Source: Rhyacophila brunnea
Taxonomy: Eukaryota > Arthropoda > Insecta > Trichoptera > Rhyacophilidae
Direction: 5' to 3'
Length of the DNA stretch: 64,000 bases
NCBI GenBank assembly: GCA_022495005.1
Contig: JAGYXB010001052.1
Span: 1-64,000 of the forward strand
Both the position numbers and the translations under genes were made by a program. Under the pieces are notes generated by a model. The model was given only the letters and a program-made list of their open reading frames with translations, was not told the origin of the DNA and did no database searches. This document shows positions 1 to 10,632 of this stretch, in pieces (the first letter of the stretch is position 1; each line of letters opens with the position of its first letter).

Positions 1-330
1 ATTTAATTTTAGTTTATACGCTTCTGTATGTACAAATTTGATTAACTGTAATATAGTAATCGAACTTTTACTTGTCGAATGTTAGTTGACCAAATTCCGA
101 GAAGGTAGGCCGACATCTGGTTGTTTGGATTGTGTATGTTGCCGGGAACGATATGACATCATTGCTTATCAAGTTTCAATATTGTTGAATATTATAAGCG
201 CACTGCCCTGTACTTTAAGTTTTCAAATAAAAACCGTTATTGGAGTTGTTAATCATTGGGTTTCATTCCCATCCATAACACTACACTAATGTAATTGGGC
301 ATCGTCGCAGTGTTAACAACTAATCCGGCT

Positions 331-510
331 CGCACATCAAAACTCGTCTCGTCTGCAACGTGTCAAATACGTCATTGTGACGTTATCGTTATTCACAAAA
401 TACACGTTGCCATATGGAGCTCCGCAGATTGGTGGAATACGACTTTTAGTTTGAAAAAAAAATCTAGTGCTGCTAGCAACAAATCACATGCGTCTCGGGC
501 TGTGAGTCGA
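331..510 (+). repeat. Dispersed repeat family G, copy 1
   Basis: This stretch shares an ordered series of blocks with 7876-8125 and 61493-61720: an ACTCGTC block, a CGTGTC/CACGTCGA block, a TGTGACGT-like block, ATTCACAAAA, CACACGTT, and TTTAGTTTGAAAAAA. No open reading frame is conserved between copies. It looks like an old non-coding transposon fragment. Its class is unknown. Confidence 0.55.
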
Positions 511-1200
511 AGACGCCAGTAAGCATATGCACACCTACAAACTGGTTATTCCTATACCGGCTCGCCGGTCGCCGTATCCCAATATATTCACGTTCCGAGA
601 GGATACACGCGAGTGTCGCTAGGTGCCTATGTGCGCGGTCTTAATATGCAACATCGGAGCGACGTTCCTGGAAGGTTTTATTTATGGCTGGGCGGTAGAC
701 GAGGTGAGTTTAGATTTTGTGAGAGGCGGTTAACTGCACGCTGAACTTCGAAAACAGTAAGGAGATAAGAGAGCGACCCATGCAATATAAGTGAATTGTG
801 GCATTGGAGCTAGTTCGGCTACATGCTATTGATGCTTCAAAAGAGTCTCAACTTTGCCTTTTCGTCAAGTTTACCGGTTTACATGCGTCCTTGAAGGATT
901 CCACATCCTGACCATCCACAGATATACACGATGTTAGCATAACTTGGAAAGACGCAAGAAGATTTCCGAGCTAAAGATTCTAGGCATCACAATATTATCG
1001 TCGGTGTTTTGTAAAAAGAACTTTTGACTTGTATTTATTAATTACCTGTGGCGATTAACACAACAAGGTTAGGTTAGGTTCGGTTAGGTTAACCTAACAA
1101 ATAATCCAGTTTATCGGCTATTTTCAAAATGCGTTTTCCGCTGTATCCGCTTTAACCGAACAGTACCCAAGTTTATAATAAAGCTTATAAAGAATACTGT
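511..1200. other. Unassigned intergenic sequence with a GGTTA tract
   Basis: No gene is supported here. A short GGTTAGGTTAGGTT-type tract lies at about 1067-1097. It is followed by sequence (AACAAATAATCCAGT, then ATCGGCTATTTTCAAAAT) that recurs inside repeat family B at 9070-9105. The tract is therefore best read as a fragment of that repeat rather than telomere. Confidence 0.5.
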
Positions 1201-1573
1201 CTTTATAATAGGCAAGAAATGAAAATATAATTAATATTAAATTCTACAGGTTTTTTTTTTAAAGGTTTGTCGATAGCTATTTCGGTTGTAACACCATTAT
1301 CAAGACTATTCAGATAGTCCGTTTGCCTTTGCTTAAATACTATACGTGTATAGATAGAGACAGAATACATTTTCTTATTCGTTCCAGCAATATTATGAAT
1401 TTGTACATTATTACTAATTGTAATATTATTAATACTTTGAAAACCCTGAGTGGGTTTTTTAAAAATGGATATCGAAATTTTCAAAATTTATCAAAATTAC
1501 AGTATTCGATGGTTATTTATTGACATTATTGATCAATTAAAATATTATTAGTATAATTGTCTTAATCGTGTGT

Positions 1574-3042
1574 TTAGATTATATTTAATAGTGGCGACGA
1601 ATACATTACCAAATTTTCATTAATTATGTCATTACTTTTGGATAATTCGCGATTAATTTCTAACTGTTCAAGTAAATTTAATTTTAAACCTTTATTACAT
1701 ATATGCAAACATTGTGGCGTTTCATTGTTACTGATGCTATGCGAGTTTGATATCAAATGTTTAGCAAACTGCGAATCTGTTTTACCATTCTTAAAAGACC
1801 GGAGGTGCTCTTCAAAACGAGTTTTTATTGACCTGCCAGATTGACCAATGTAGCATAGACTACATGTGCCACATGTTATTTTATAAACTCCGCTTTTCCC
1901 CAGTTTGTTGATTTTATCTTTACTATTTTTAAGTTTAATCCTAGATTATTATTAGCTTTGAATGCTACGTTAACGCTATGTTTAATTTCTTGATAAATTT
2001 TGTCTGAAATAATGCCGTGATAACCAATGGACTTGTAATAACGATTTGAATCTTTAACGTTAGGGTATATTGTTGATCAAGCTAATTTAAGTTGTTTTTT
2101 ATATAATATTTTATCTACCATTGATGTTTCATATCCATTACTTAAGGCTATTTGTTTAATGGTATGTAGTTCATCCTCAAAATCTAATTTATTCATGGGC
2201 ACGCTAACTAGCCTGTGGATCATGGCATGGTATGCCGCCAACTTATGAATCCATGGATGTTGCGATCCTTTATGTATAGTAGTTTCAGTATAGGTGGGTT
2301 TTCTATATATTTTGAAGTTATGTTTATTATTAACCCTCTGAATAGTGAGGTCTAGAAAATTAATTCTGTTTTCTATCTCTACTTCGACCGTGAATTTAAT
2401 ATTACAGTGCAATGCGTTAGCCCTTTTGACGAACGAGTTAAGTTGACGGTCAGTTCCTTTCCAGCAAATCAAAATATCATCTACGTATCTATGGTAATAT
2501 AATATGTCAGCTACTGAGTCTATTTTAAGTGATTCCGATTCAAATTTGTCCATAAAAAGTTCTGCGAGCAAAGGACTTAAAGGAGACCCCATAGGGACTC
2601 CGTCAAGTTGATTATAGAACTCTGAATTAAATGAGAAATAGTTATTTTCTACACATAATTTCATTAAAGAATAAATTTCTTCTAACTCGAATGGGTGTAC
2701 TTTAGCTTTTTCTAGTTTTTCGTACACTATTTCTAAACATTCTTTAACTGGAATATTAGTAAATAAACTGGTTACATCTAATGATACCAGCTTACAGTTC
2801 CTAGGTAAATCTATGGTATTTATTTTATTAATTAAGTCAACTGAATTTTCTACGCTTCTTTTGGCTTTGAAATTTGTTAGATGTTTAAAAATTTTATTAA
2901 TATAATATGCTAATTTGACTGTTGGCGTATTCGTATATGATACCACGGGCCTAATAGGAATATTAGTCTTATGTATCTTCAGTTGACCATATAGTAAGGC
3001 ATTGCATTGCATTGCATTGCACACGAAGAAACGCGTGGTCAA
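1574..3042 (-). pseudogene. Penelope-like reverse transcriptase/GIY-YIG endonuclease, broken left copy
   Basis: The intact part (2077-3042, 321 codons) holds reverse transcriptase. Motif A (SLDVTSLFTNIP) has its Asp near residue 89, motif B is GVPMGSPLSP near 148, and YVDD lies at about 186-189. The first roughly 15 residues come from the ATTGC-rich junction and are not PLE. The frame is cut at 2077-2079 by TGA where the right copy has AGA (Arg). A run of five T at 1926-1930 (six A in the right copy, 4393-4398) adds a one-base frameshift before the GIY-YIG domain. The C-terminal 60 codons are still open at 1574-1756. The family copies RNA into DNA, with the endonuclease nicking the target. 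This copy cannot make the full protein. Confidence 0.85.
2999..3022 (+). repeat. ATTGC pentamer microsatellite at the PLE junction
   Basis: Four tandem ATTGC units sit exactly where similarity between the two PLE copies ends on the left-copy side. Short simple repeats at PLE junctions could come from template slippage during target-primed synthesis; that origin is inference. Confidence 0.7.
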
Positions 3043-3075
3043 TAATGACGAAATTTCACATCTTAAATCTATTAA

Positions 3076-4750
3076 AATAAAGTTAAAGATTACGACTTGG
3101 TGATCACCAAGGCAGATAAAGGCAACTCCGTTGTAATTATAAACAGAGCAGATTATTTAGAAAAAGTTAATAACTTTCTTAATCCGCGTGAGTTTGTTAA
3201 ACTCAATAAAGACCCTACGTCTAAAATCGCATCTAAAGTTAAAACATTAATAAATGATTGCACTATCACTTTCCCCACCGAAGCTATCAAACGTAGTGTT
3301 ACTCTTATGAATCCTATGGCACCCTTACTATATGGTCAACTGAAGATACATAAGACTAATATTCCTATTAGGCCCGTGGTATCATATACGAATACGCCAA
3401 CAGTCAAATTAGCATATTATATTAATAAAATTTTTAAACATCTAACAAATTTCAAAGCCAAAAGAAGCGTAGAAAATTCAGTTGACTTAATTAATAAAAT
3501 AAATACCATAGATTTACCTAGCAACTGTAAGCTAGGTATCATTAGATGTAACCAGTTTATTTACTAATATTCCAGTTAAAGAATGTTTAGAAATAGTGTA
3601 CGAAAAACTAGAAAAAGCTAAAGTACACCCATTTGAGTTAGAAGAAATTTATTCTTTAATGAAATTATGTGTAGAAAATAACTATTTCTCATTTAATTCA
3701 GAGTTTTATAATCAACTTGACGGAGTCCCTATGGGGTCTCCTTTAAGTCCTTTGCTCGCAGAACTTTTTATGGACAAATTCGAATCGGAATCACTTAAAA
3801 TAGACTCAGTAGCTGACATATTATATTACCATAGATACGTAGATGATATTTTGATTTGCTGGAAAGGAACTGACCGTCAACTTAACTCGTTCGTCAAAAG
3901 GGCTAACGCATTGCACTGTAATATTAAATTCACGGTTGAAGTAGAGATAGAAAACAGAATTAATTTTCTAGACCTCACTATTCAGAGGGTTAATAATAAA
4001 CATAACTTCAAAATATATAGAAAACCCACCTATACTGAAACTACTATACATAAAGGATCGCAACATCCATGGATTCATAAGTTGGCGGCATACCATGCCA
4101 TGATCCACAGGCTAGTTAGCGTGCCCATGAACAAATTAGATTTTGAGGATGAACTACATACCATTAAACAAATAGCCTTAAGTAATGGATATGCAACATC
4201 AATGGTAGATAAAATATTATATAAAAAACAACTTAAATTAGCTAGATCAACAATATACCCTATCGTTAAAGATTCAAATCGTTATTACAAGTCCATTGCT
4301 TATCACGGCATTATTTCAGACAAAATTTATCAAGAAATTAAACATAGCGTTAACGTAGCATTCAAAGCTAATAATAATCTAGGATTAAACTTAAAAAATA
4401 GTAAAGATAAAATCAACAAACTGGAGAAAAGCGGAGTTTATAAAATAACATGTGGCACATGTAGTCTATGCTACATTGGTCAATCTGGCAGGTCAATAAA
4501 AACTCGTTTTGAAGAGCACCTCCGGTCTTTTAAGAATGGTAAAACAGATTCGCAGTTTGCTAAACATTTGATATCAAACTCGCATAGCATCAGTAACAAT
4601 GAAACGCCACAATGTTTGCATATATGTAATAAAGGTTTAAAATTAAATTTACTTGAACAGTTAGAAATTAATCGCGAATTATCCAAAAGTAATGACATAA
4701 TTAATGAAAATTTGGTAATGTATTCGTCGCCACTATTAAATATAATCTAA
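3076..4750 (+). pseudogene. Penelope-like reverse transcriptase/GIY-YIG endonuclease, right copy with one frameshift
   Basis: The upstream part (to 3567) carries the PLE N-terminal signature LVITKADKGNSVV and LLYGQLKIHK...RPVVS. It then loses frame because of one extra A at about 3534 relative to the left copy, just before catalytic motif A. The downstream part (3596-4750, 384 codons) has motif B at residues 43-52, YVDD at 81-84, and a C-terminal GIY-YIG nuclease. That nuclease shows GVYKITC at 280-286, YIG at 293-295, cysteines 286/289/292 before it, the Arg-rich helix near 299-304, and a candidate catalytic Glu at 354-357. An in-frame stop at 3073-3075 shows 5' truncation. Apart from the one-base insertion this half is open to its natural stop, so it looks younger or less decayed than the left copy. 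Confidence 0.88.
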
Positions 4751-5161
4751 ACACACGATTAAGACAATTATACTAATAATATTTTAATTGATCAATAATG
4801 TCAATAAATAACCATCGAATACCGTACTGTAATTTTGAAAATTTCGATATCCATTTTAAAAAACCCACTTAGGGTTTTCAAAGTATTAATAATATTACAA
4901 TTAATAATAATGTAAAAATTCATAATATTGCTGGAACGAATAAGAAAATGTATTCTGTCTCTATCTATACACGTATAGTATTTAAGCAAAGGCAAACGGC
5001 CTATCTGAATAGTCTTGATAATGGTGTTACAACCGAAATAGCTATCGACAAACCTTTTTAAAAAAACCTGTAAAATTTAATATTAATTATATTTTCATTT
5101 CTTGTAAAATGGAATTCTACCAAGTAAATGCTAACTCAATTAATTAATTTATAATAGGCAA

Positions 5162-6295
5162 TATAATATAATATTTTAAAAGCCCTAATATATCACATTT
5201 GCTTTTTATTCGTAATACTAAGTGGATATTCACCCTTTCGATTATCGTTTTTATGTACTTTCCTGTGGAGATACAAATTCGCCGTTTTTACACAACAAAG
5301 CTAGTGAGGTAGGTACATAGTTTTATTTTTTCATTAAATTCTCGATTTCGAGTTGATTCGCACTTTTTACAAAACACCGACGTTATGATCTAGCTAGATA
5401 AAGAGCAAATATGGACAGCGAAGAAGAATATAACAAGCATTGTGTATGATAATATATTCTTCATAATTTCACGATGTTTTACACTATTTCTTGAAAATAG
5501 TCTTTATAAGTTTTGTAAGGATTCAGAAACGACGTGATAGTCAAGTAAAAAGCTAGGTCTTTTATGTGTTTTTGGAGTTTGTTATGTAAATTGACACTAG
5601 TAAAATATTTAGTGACAATGGAGCTAGAAAGTAATATGAATTCTAAGTACATACATAATAATGTTAAATTCATTTTCCTATTGCGTGGTATTTTTGTCAA
5701 ATGAGAAAGTGGCTTTAATTAATAAGTAAATGTTTCTTTTCGGTCGTAATGTATGAATTCTAGATATTATGGTAAACATACATGGATTAATAAGTGAAAA
5801 TAAAACAGAAAACCACAGTTGGATAATAGTTGATTTTTATTTGCATATTTTAGAAGTTGCATCACTCGTCAGTTGAAATTTGTCCGAATAAATAAATAAC
5901 TTGTCTGTAATTAAACCATCATAACGAATTTTGCAGTGATCTTCAATGATTTGGTTTGTTATTCAATTTTATTTGTTAACAATCTGCGTACGTTCATCAC
6001 ATTCTAAATAAAAGATTTCATTCAATATCTGGACAGATTTATGGGTAGTTTTAAAAAAAATGTTATATACACCAGACAAGAAAAACTGTAAGAATCACGT
6101 TTATTGCAATCTAGGTAGGTATAGCTGGTTTCAAGTACATACATAGGTACTCGTACCACATACACTTCCCTAATTTTTGTGTTCTTGATTAAAAATTAAA
6201 AAAAACTAACATTAACCAAGTTGCCATAAAAAATGTTGAAAATGACGAAATTGAAATAATTCATCAGGAATTAGCTATGTAAAGTAGCCAGATAG
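5162..6295. other. AT-rich sequence without recognised genes
   Basis: No coding sequence is supported. One 20-base string (CTTTTTACAAAACACCGACG, about 5366-5385) is the inverse of bases 1001-1020 on the other side of the PLE pair. This may mean the PLE inserted inside an older inverted-repeat element. Confidence 0.4.
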
Positions 6296-6822
6296 CAGTA
6301 GCGATGGGTGGAGGTAGGCTGTCAAAATCCGCCATAAATAGTGCACACTAAACTTTGTTAGTCATTCGTATTAGTTTTTATTAAAATAAGACTACAATTA
6401 TTTACAGATGGTATTGGTTAGTTTTTATCAATTAAACCCTGCCTAAATCAAACCATAGTAGTTTTGATATATTTTGGACGATAGAACAAAATTGTGCACA
6501 CTTTTTCATTCATACTTATATGTTTTCGTTATTCCTTCATTTTTTAAATCCGCCAACTATAATAGATAAAAAATATTAACCTACCTATAAAATATTCAAA
6601 GTTATGTATGATTTAATTGCATACTTTTAGATATTTTATAGATATTGATTATTATCTATTATGGCTTGATTTTCGCAGTGTTTAATTGAATTTAAAAAAA
6701 CTAACCAACACTCTTGCAAATTGTACACTTAGTTCAATGAAAACAAATACGTAAGACTGACAAAGTTTAGTGTGCACTATTTATGGCGAATCTTAACAGC
6801 CTACGTCCACCCTTCGCCACTG
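6296..6822. mobile_element. MITE family A, copy 1 (hAT-like termini)
   Basis: A 527-bp non-coding element with long imperfect terminal inverted repeats. The left end reads CAGTAGCGATGGGTGGAGGT and the right end mirrors it as CACCCTTCGCCACTG. The subterminal blocks CCGCCATAAATAGTGCACAC and TAAACTTTGTTAGTCAT are also inverted at the other end. Related copies are at 36973-37542, 40205-40729, 49270-49861 and 59379-59493. No clean 8-bp target duplication is visible at this copy, so it is probably old. Confidence 0.8.
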
Positions 6823-7440
6823 GCTGATGATAGTATAAAGATACAAAGTCCAATTTAATCCAAGATTAGTAAAAACACTTGTAGATAATACGTAGTATTA
6901 AGTGTAGGCGCGAAATTGTCCCGAGGCGACTTCTTTACAACATTTTAATTAAGTTTTCACTCGAATATTAAAAAGTCCCATCACGTACGAAATATTATTT
7001 AGCGAAGAGAGGGGGGGGGGTCTTGTTGGCATAAAGACTCGAATTAAATTCTAGCAATTCATTTAGTTTGGAGTGGTGAGGCACAACCTTTTTATCAGTG
7101 GAATCAATTGAATGCTAAGTAGTCAGTCCACAATCCGGGAAAAAGGAGATATCATAATAGTTTTTTGGGTTGTCAACGCGTGATCTTCCTGTCTTTCCTC
7201 AACGTTTCGAGCTCGTCGCAAGGGCAATTAAAAAAAATTCGCACATAAAAAAGTGAAGGACCTCCAAACCAACCGCCCCGCACCACACACGGGCTTAGTC
7301 GAGCGTATCACGAGCACATTACGTTAGCGATGTGAGGCATCTGCACAGTTTTTTCGCCTGGTACTTTATGTCCCGGGAGCAGATACTCAAGAATGAGGTT
7401 GCCACGCTCTAAGTGATCTTTGACTGAGTTACTCTAAAGT
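6823..7440. other. Unassigned, includes a G(9) run
   Basis: No gene is supported. Contains a run of G at about 7011-7020 and a moderately GC-rich stretch at 7250-7400 that might be the 3' untranslated part of the adjacent minus-strand LINE remnant; the latter is inference from position only. Confidence 0.3.
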
Positions 7441-7557
7441 AAAGGGCCGAGGAGAGAAAGGCACATGTAAATTACATAATAGAAAATGAATTTAGTTTTA
7501 AGTATAACAATAAACGAAGCTAGCAAAACGGACGGCAAAAATTATGTGAAAAGATCT

Positions 7558-7853
7558 TCACGCCCGCAGCAAGGCGCCGCAAATTAAAAAAGCAACATAA
7601 TTGGCCTCTGTGGCAACCGACTTGGGTGGCCCAATGGGCCCAACAGCTGGTTGGACCGACTTGAGCATCTCTTCAATCTCGGAGCACATTCTCGGACATT
7701 CCCAGAGGATGTGAAACGCATACTGTTTTTCTCCGCCGCATGGACATGTCGGACGAGTAACAAATCCAAGCTCAAAGAGCTTGGAAGCGAATCCACCATG
7801 GCCTGTCAAAAATTAGTGTTCTGGAGTCAACATGGTTATCTCAAATCGCCATT
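7558..7853 (-). pseudogene. R1/Jockey-type non-LTR retrotransposon, C-terminal remnant
   Basis: The 83-codon frame begins with TGHGGFASKLFELGF and continues with CPCGGEKQYAFHILWECPR. This is the GHG...CxCG...H...C zinc-knuckle-like region found after the reverse transcriptase in many insect LINEs. Reading further upstream to about 7853, the same frame gives MLTPEH, a stop codon, then FLTGHG, so it is broken just before the preserved part. Everything upstream (reverse transcriptase, endonuclease) is missing, as expected from 5' truncation. The exact clade (R1, LOA or I) cannot be fixed from so short a piece. Confidence 0.7.
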
Positions 7854-7875
7854 TAATTTGAAATTTTAAAATTTC

Positions 7876-8125
7876 GCACACTTAAACTCGTCTCAACTGC
7901 AACACGTCGAATATGTCGATGTGATTTTGTTGGTATTCACAAAACACACGTAACTAAATGTACCGCCGCTGTACACCGCATGATTACAATATTTTCCTTT
8001 GAAAAAACAACAGCTGGTGTCGCATGCATCAAATTTCACCTGACATGCAGCGCTGGTATACTCGCAAGATTTCGCACTTCGTCATTCATTTTGGCTTGTC
8101 GTGTGACGTCACTGTCCCGGTACCT
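7876..8125 (+). repeat. Dispersed repeat family G, copy 2
   Basis: Matches 331-510 and 61493-61720 block by block. It extends further, sharing ACATGCAG, TCGCACTTCGTCATTCATTT and TGACGTCA with the 61-kb copy. It is non-coding. The ORF through 7980-8210 is not conserved in the other copies. Confidence 0.65.
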
Positions 8126-8129
8126 CGCC

Positions 8130-8262
8130 TATGGATTTTATCATAGGCCCCACTTCCTGAAGCGGACCACCAGGTCAGGATCTTTGGCGGGCCCACCTAC
8201 CTATCGCTGAGAGGCAGTGTGGTGCTCTAAAGTAGTGTTTCCTAAATTATACACGGGAGATA
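8130..8262 (-). repeat. Repeat family D, partial copy
   Basis: The inverted complement of this stretch matches the 32.5-32.65 kb and 11.75-11.87 kb copies: CACACTGCC, GATAGGTAGG, GGGCCCGCCAAAGATCCTG, then the GGGG-rich end. Only one side of the element is present. Confidence 0.6.
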
Positions 8263-8910
8263 TCTGTTTAATAGGCCTAAAAGAAAGCAGCGAAACTATT
8301 AGAGTAAATTTGTGATGTGTGTTATGCCCGAGCTCCCAGGCTCTTTATAAACTATGCATTTGCAAACTACAAACCTGTGGCTACATTTGTGTTAAACTTT
8401 TCGCACCTCCCAGTTTGGAAATCGCTGATCTAGAAAATGGTTATTGACCAAGATAAAAAAAGGTTTTACATCACCGGTTTCAAGTATAACAAAGCGCCCA
8501 AGGGGTACTAAAAAACGCAGAATAGCGAAATCCAATGGGAGCATGCCCCAATGAAGTTATCCAAGAATATATACCATTTTATTGCTATTATTATATCTCG
8601 AAAACATGTTTTGATGTGGAAGACTTCATCGTAAATATTTTTTTCTTTTGATTAAATCTGTATCTATTTTAAGAATAACAAGTAATATATTTTTATTACT
8701 ATACTTTTCATAAAAGTAATCATTAAAATAAATACTTTTATCACGTTTTGAATAGGTAATTGTTACATGTTAATTAAATAAACGTATAAACCAGGCATGT
8801 CCATCTTCAAGTAGGCTGTGTTCTTTCTACCGCACTTTTTCATTATCATTCTTCAACTTAATCAAAACGTATAATATTTGGCTATACAAATAATTGGTAA
8901 CACTAATTGG
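8263..8910. other. Unassigned AT-rich sequence
   Basis: No gene, inverted terminal repeat or recognisable motif was found. Confidence 0.4.
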
Positions 8911-9274
8911 TTACATGTAAATCGTACGTAAAACATTTCAACGTAGCACAGTTCGCCGTGAGCTTAGTATACGTTCTCCAATTTTATTAGATTCAATATG
9001 AACGTTAATTTAATTTTCATAGCTGATTTTGGCAAAATTCATTAATTCAAGAATGAAAACCTAACCTAACAAATAATCCAGTATATCGGCTATTTTCAAA
9101 ATTTGTTTGCTACTGGCTAAGATCCGTTTTTTATTTAGACATGAATTTTATGCCAGTACTATACGACACAAAGAAATTGGACGGTCTTTAATATACGGCC
9201 ATATATTTTCGGTACAACATTTCACGGTGAAGTGTGATACGGCGAACTGCATACGTACAAGTATCCGGACACGA
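8911..9274 (-). mobile_element. Repeat family B, copy 1
   Basis: About 360 bp. One end has GTACGTAAAACATTTC and CAGTTCGCCGTGAG; the other has TTTCACGGTGAAGTGTG, CGGCGAACTGCATACGTAC and TCCGGACACG. The GGCGAACTG and CACGGTGAA modules recur near both ends, so the termini are related subterminal inverted repeats rather than one clean TIR. Copies in the opposite orientation lie at 13925-14349 and 53256-53589, with fragments near 1085, 23523 and 25345. Non-coding; superfamily not assigned. Confidence 0.75.
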
Positions 9275-10030
9275 CACTAATTATTGGTTTTAACCGTTAC
9301 AAAAAAATGCCCATTCGTCCATTCTGGGTGTAATGATAGGTATTGTTATACAACATTTATATTACATGTACGTATGTGGATGTAGATAGAGTTAATTGTA
9401 TTCGTTGTCAGTATGTATTTGCATTTTGGTAAGTGTACACGTGTACACAGTGGTTGAAGATGTCGAAAGGCGAAACCAGGGTCGCAAAAAAAGACCCAAA
9501 TGGAATAGTACAAAACTTAAATCTATTAGAATTTAAATTCAGATTCCATCAAGCACTTTCAGTCGATGGTATTAATATTATTTAGTATTGAATAAAAAAT
9601 TAAATATAGGCCGTTAAATATCAAAAGCGTCTAAAGCATCATTATTATTCCTTGATGAATATTATTTTATTATAAAATGTAACAAAATTGAGATATTATG
9701 TTTTGAAAATGTGAAAACAAATAACATTTTGTTTCGAGAATGTGGCAGACGTAAATTCTAAACAATGTCTTTGGTAAACTTGAAACAATGTTGTGCTTTC
9801 TTCGAATTTACATATTTTACCCTTTCAAAACTAATTCGGGACTTGTTATTTATATAAAAGAAAAGATGTCAAGGGAGGATTCTATACCCCCCACCCCCAA
9901 GGCCGTGAGGGGGGTAGTGAAACCGGTATTATATTATAATAAGCAAGGGGTTTGTGACGAAGAAACACCAGTATAATATGATCACAGATCTTCCCATTAT
10001 AATATGGTCACAGAACCCACCCACTAGAAA
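9275..10030. other. Unassigned, with one family E hairpin motif
   Basis: No gene is supported. Bases 9430-9540 resemble 19615-19690 (GGTCGCAAAAAAAGACCCAA-type block, then AAATGGAATAGTACAAAA). A family E motif (TTGAAGATGTCG...GGCGAAACC) is at 9454-9477. A C-rich/G-rich mirror stretch lies at 9889-9920. Confidence 0.4.
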
Positions 10031-10084
10031 AAAATCGTATTTGAAAAAAATCATATTTGAAAAAAATCATATTTGAAAAAAATA
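10031..10084. repeat. Short tandem repeat, about 16-bp unit
   Basis: The unit TCATATTTGAAAAAAA is repeated about three times with small changes. It is the same tail sequence that follows the tRNA-like segment at 10260-10300 in inverted orientation. Confidence 0.7.
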
Positions 10085-10400
10085 CGAAACTCGACGGGAT
10101 TTGAACCCGTATAACCATATGGTCAATAATAACTTTAAAAAATTTGATAAGCATTTCATGTATGATCTACTAGTTTGCATTGTCATAATTAAATAGGAGC
10201 CTCGTAGCATAATTGGTTAATGCACAGATTGGCGCGACACCAATGGTAATACGGGTTCAAATCTCGTCGAGTTTCGTATTTTTTTCAAATATGATTTTTT
10301 CTAGTTGGTATATATCTGAAGTGTTTTCAAGTTATGTATGTTCAATACCTATATGGAATGTTACATTCTCAAAATCTTGTAGAATAAAAGAAAAATGGTT
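10060..10400. repeat. tRNA-derived SINE family B with inverted tRNA-like arms
   Basis: At 10201-10285 a tRNA-like segment (GCCTCGTAGCATAATTGGTT, then a B box GGGTTCAAATC) is followed by GAGTTTCGTATTTTTTTC and a tail containing GAATGTTACATTCTCAAA. The B-box-to-tail part occurs again, inverted, at about 10060-10113, giving arms of about 50 bp around a spacer. Related SINEs are at 15055-15190 and 60735-60920, and the tail alone recurs at 48960-49100. Lack of a full cloverleaf and the repeated tail argue against a functional tRNA gene. Confidence 0.6.
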
Positions 10401-10632
10401 TATTACGATTTTATTAGATTTGGGGTGGTCCTCGACTGCCCCCAGGAATAAAAAAACACAATAACACAAAACATAATTTAGGGGATGGAATAAAATCTTG
10501 AGACTATTGTGTCTTCAATAAATAATTTTGACTTTAAAATTTGTTGGTATAAATATCTGTAATATTGTACCTATATTTTCTATCAGTTGACGATGTCCTA
10601 TTGAAACGGACGAAACCGGTCATGAAAATTAA

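Larger units (their letters stand above)
1202..5161. mobile_element. Head-to-head Penelope-like retroelement pair with target-site duplication
   Basis: Two 5'-truncated copies of the same Penelope-like element (PLE) are joined at their 5' sides. The left copy (about 1216-2998) reads on the minus strand and the right copy (about 3076-5147) on the plus strand, so both 3' ends point outward. The 14-base string TTTATAATAGGCAA occurs immediately outside both ends, at 1202-1215 and 5148-5161, and looks like a target-site duplication made when the pair inserted as one unit. The right copy has about 43 extra bases at its 3' end (5105-5147) that the left copy lacks. The junction (2999-3075) holds four ATTGC pentamers plus sequence of unclear origin. 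PLEs are known for partial tandem or inverted copies at their 5' ends. Confidence 0.85.

Noticed and set aside
1067..1097. Telomere-like GGTTA/TTAGG tract
   Set aside because: Only a few imperfect units, and the same tract occurs inside repeat family B (13925-14349), so it is a transposon fragment.
8237..8432. Independent hAT MITE with AGTGTTTCC...GGAAATCGCTG ends
   Set aside because: The left block also occurs in family D copies at 32.5 kb, and the flanking 8-mers do not match well, so the boundaries are not supported.
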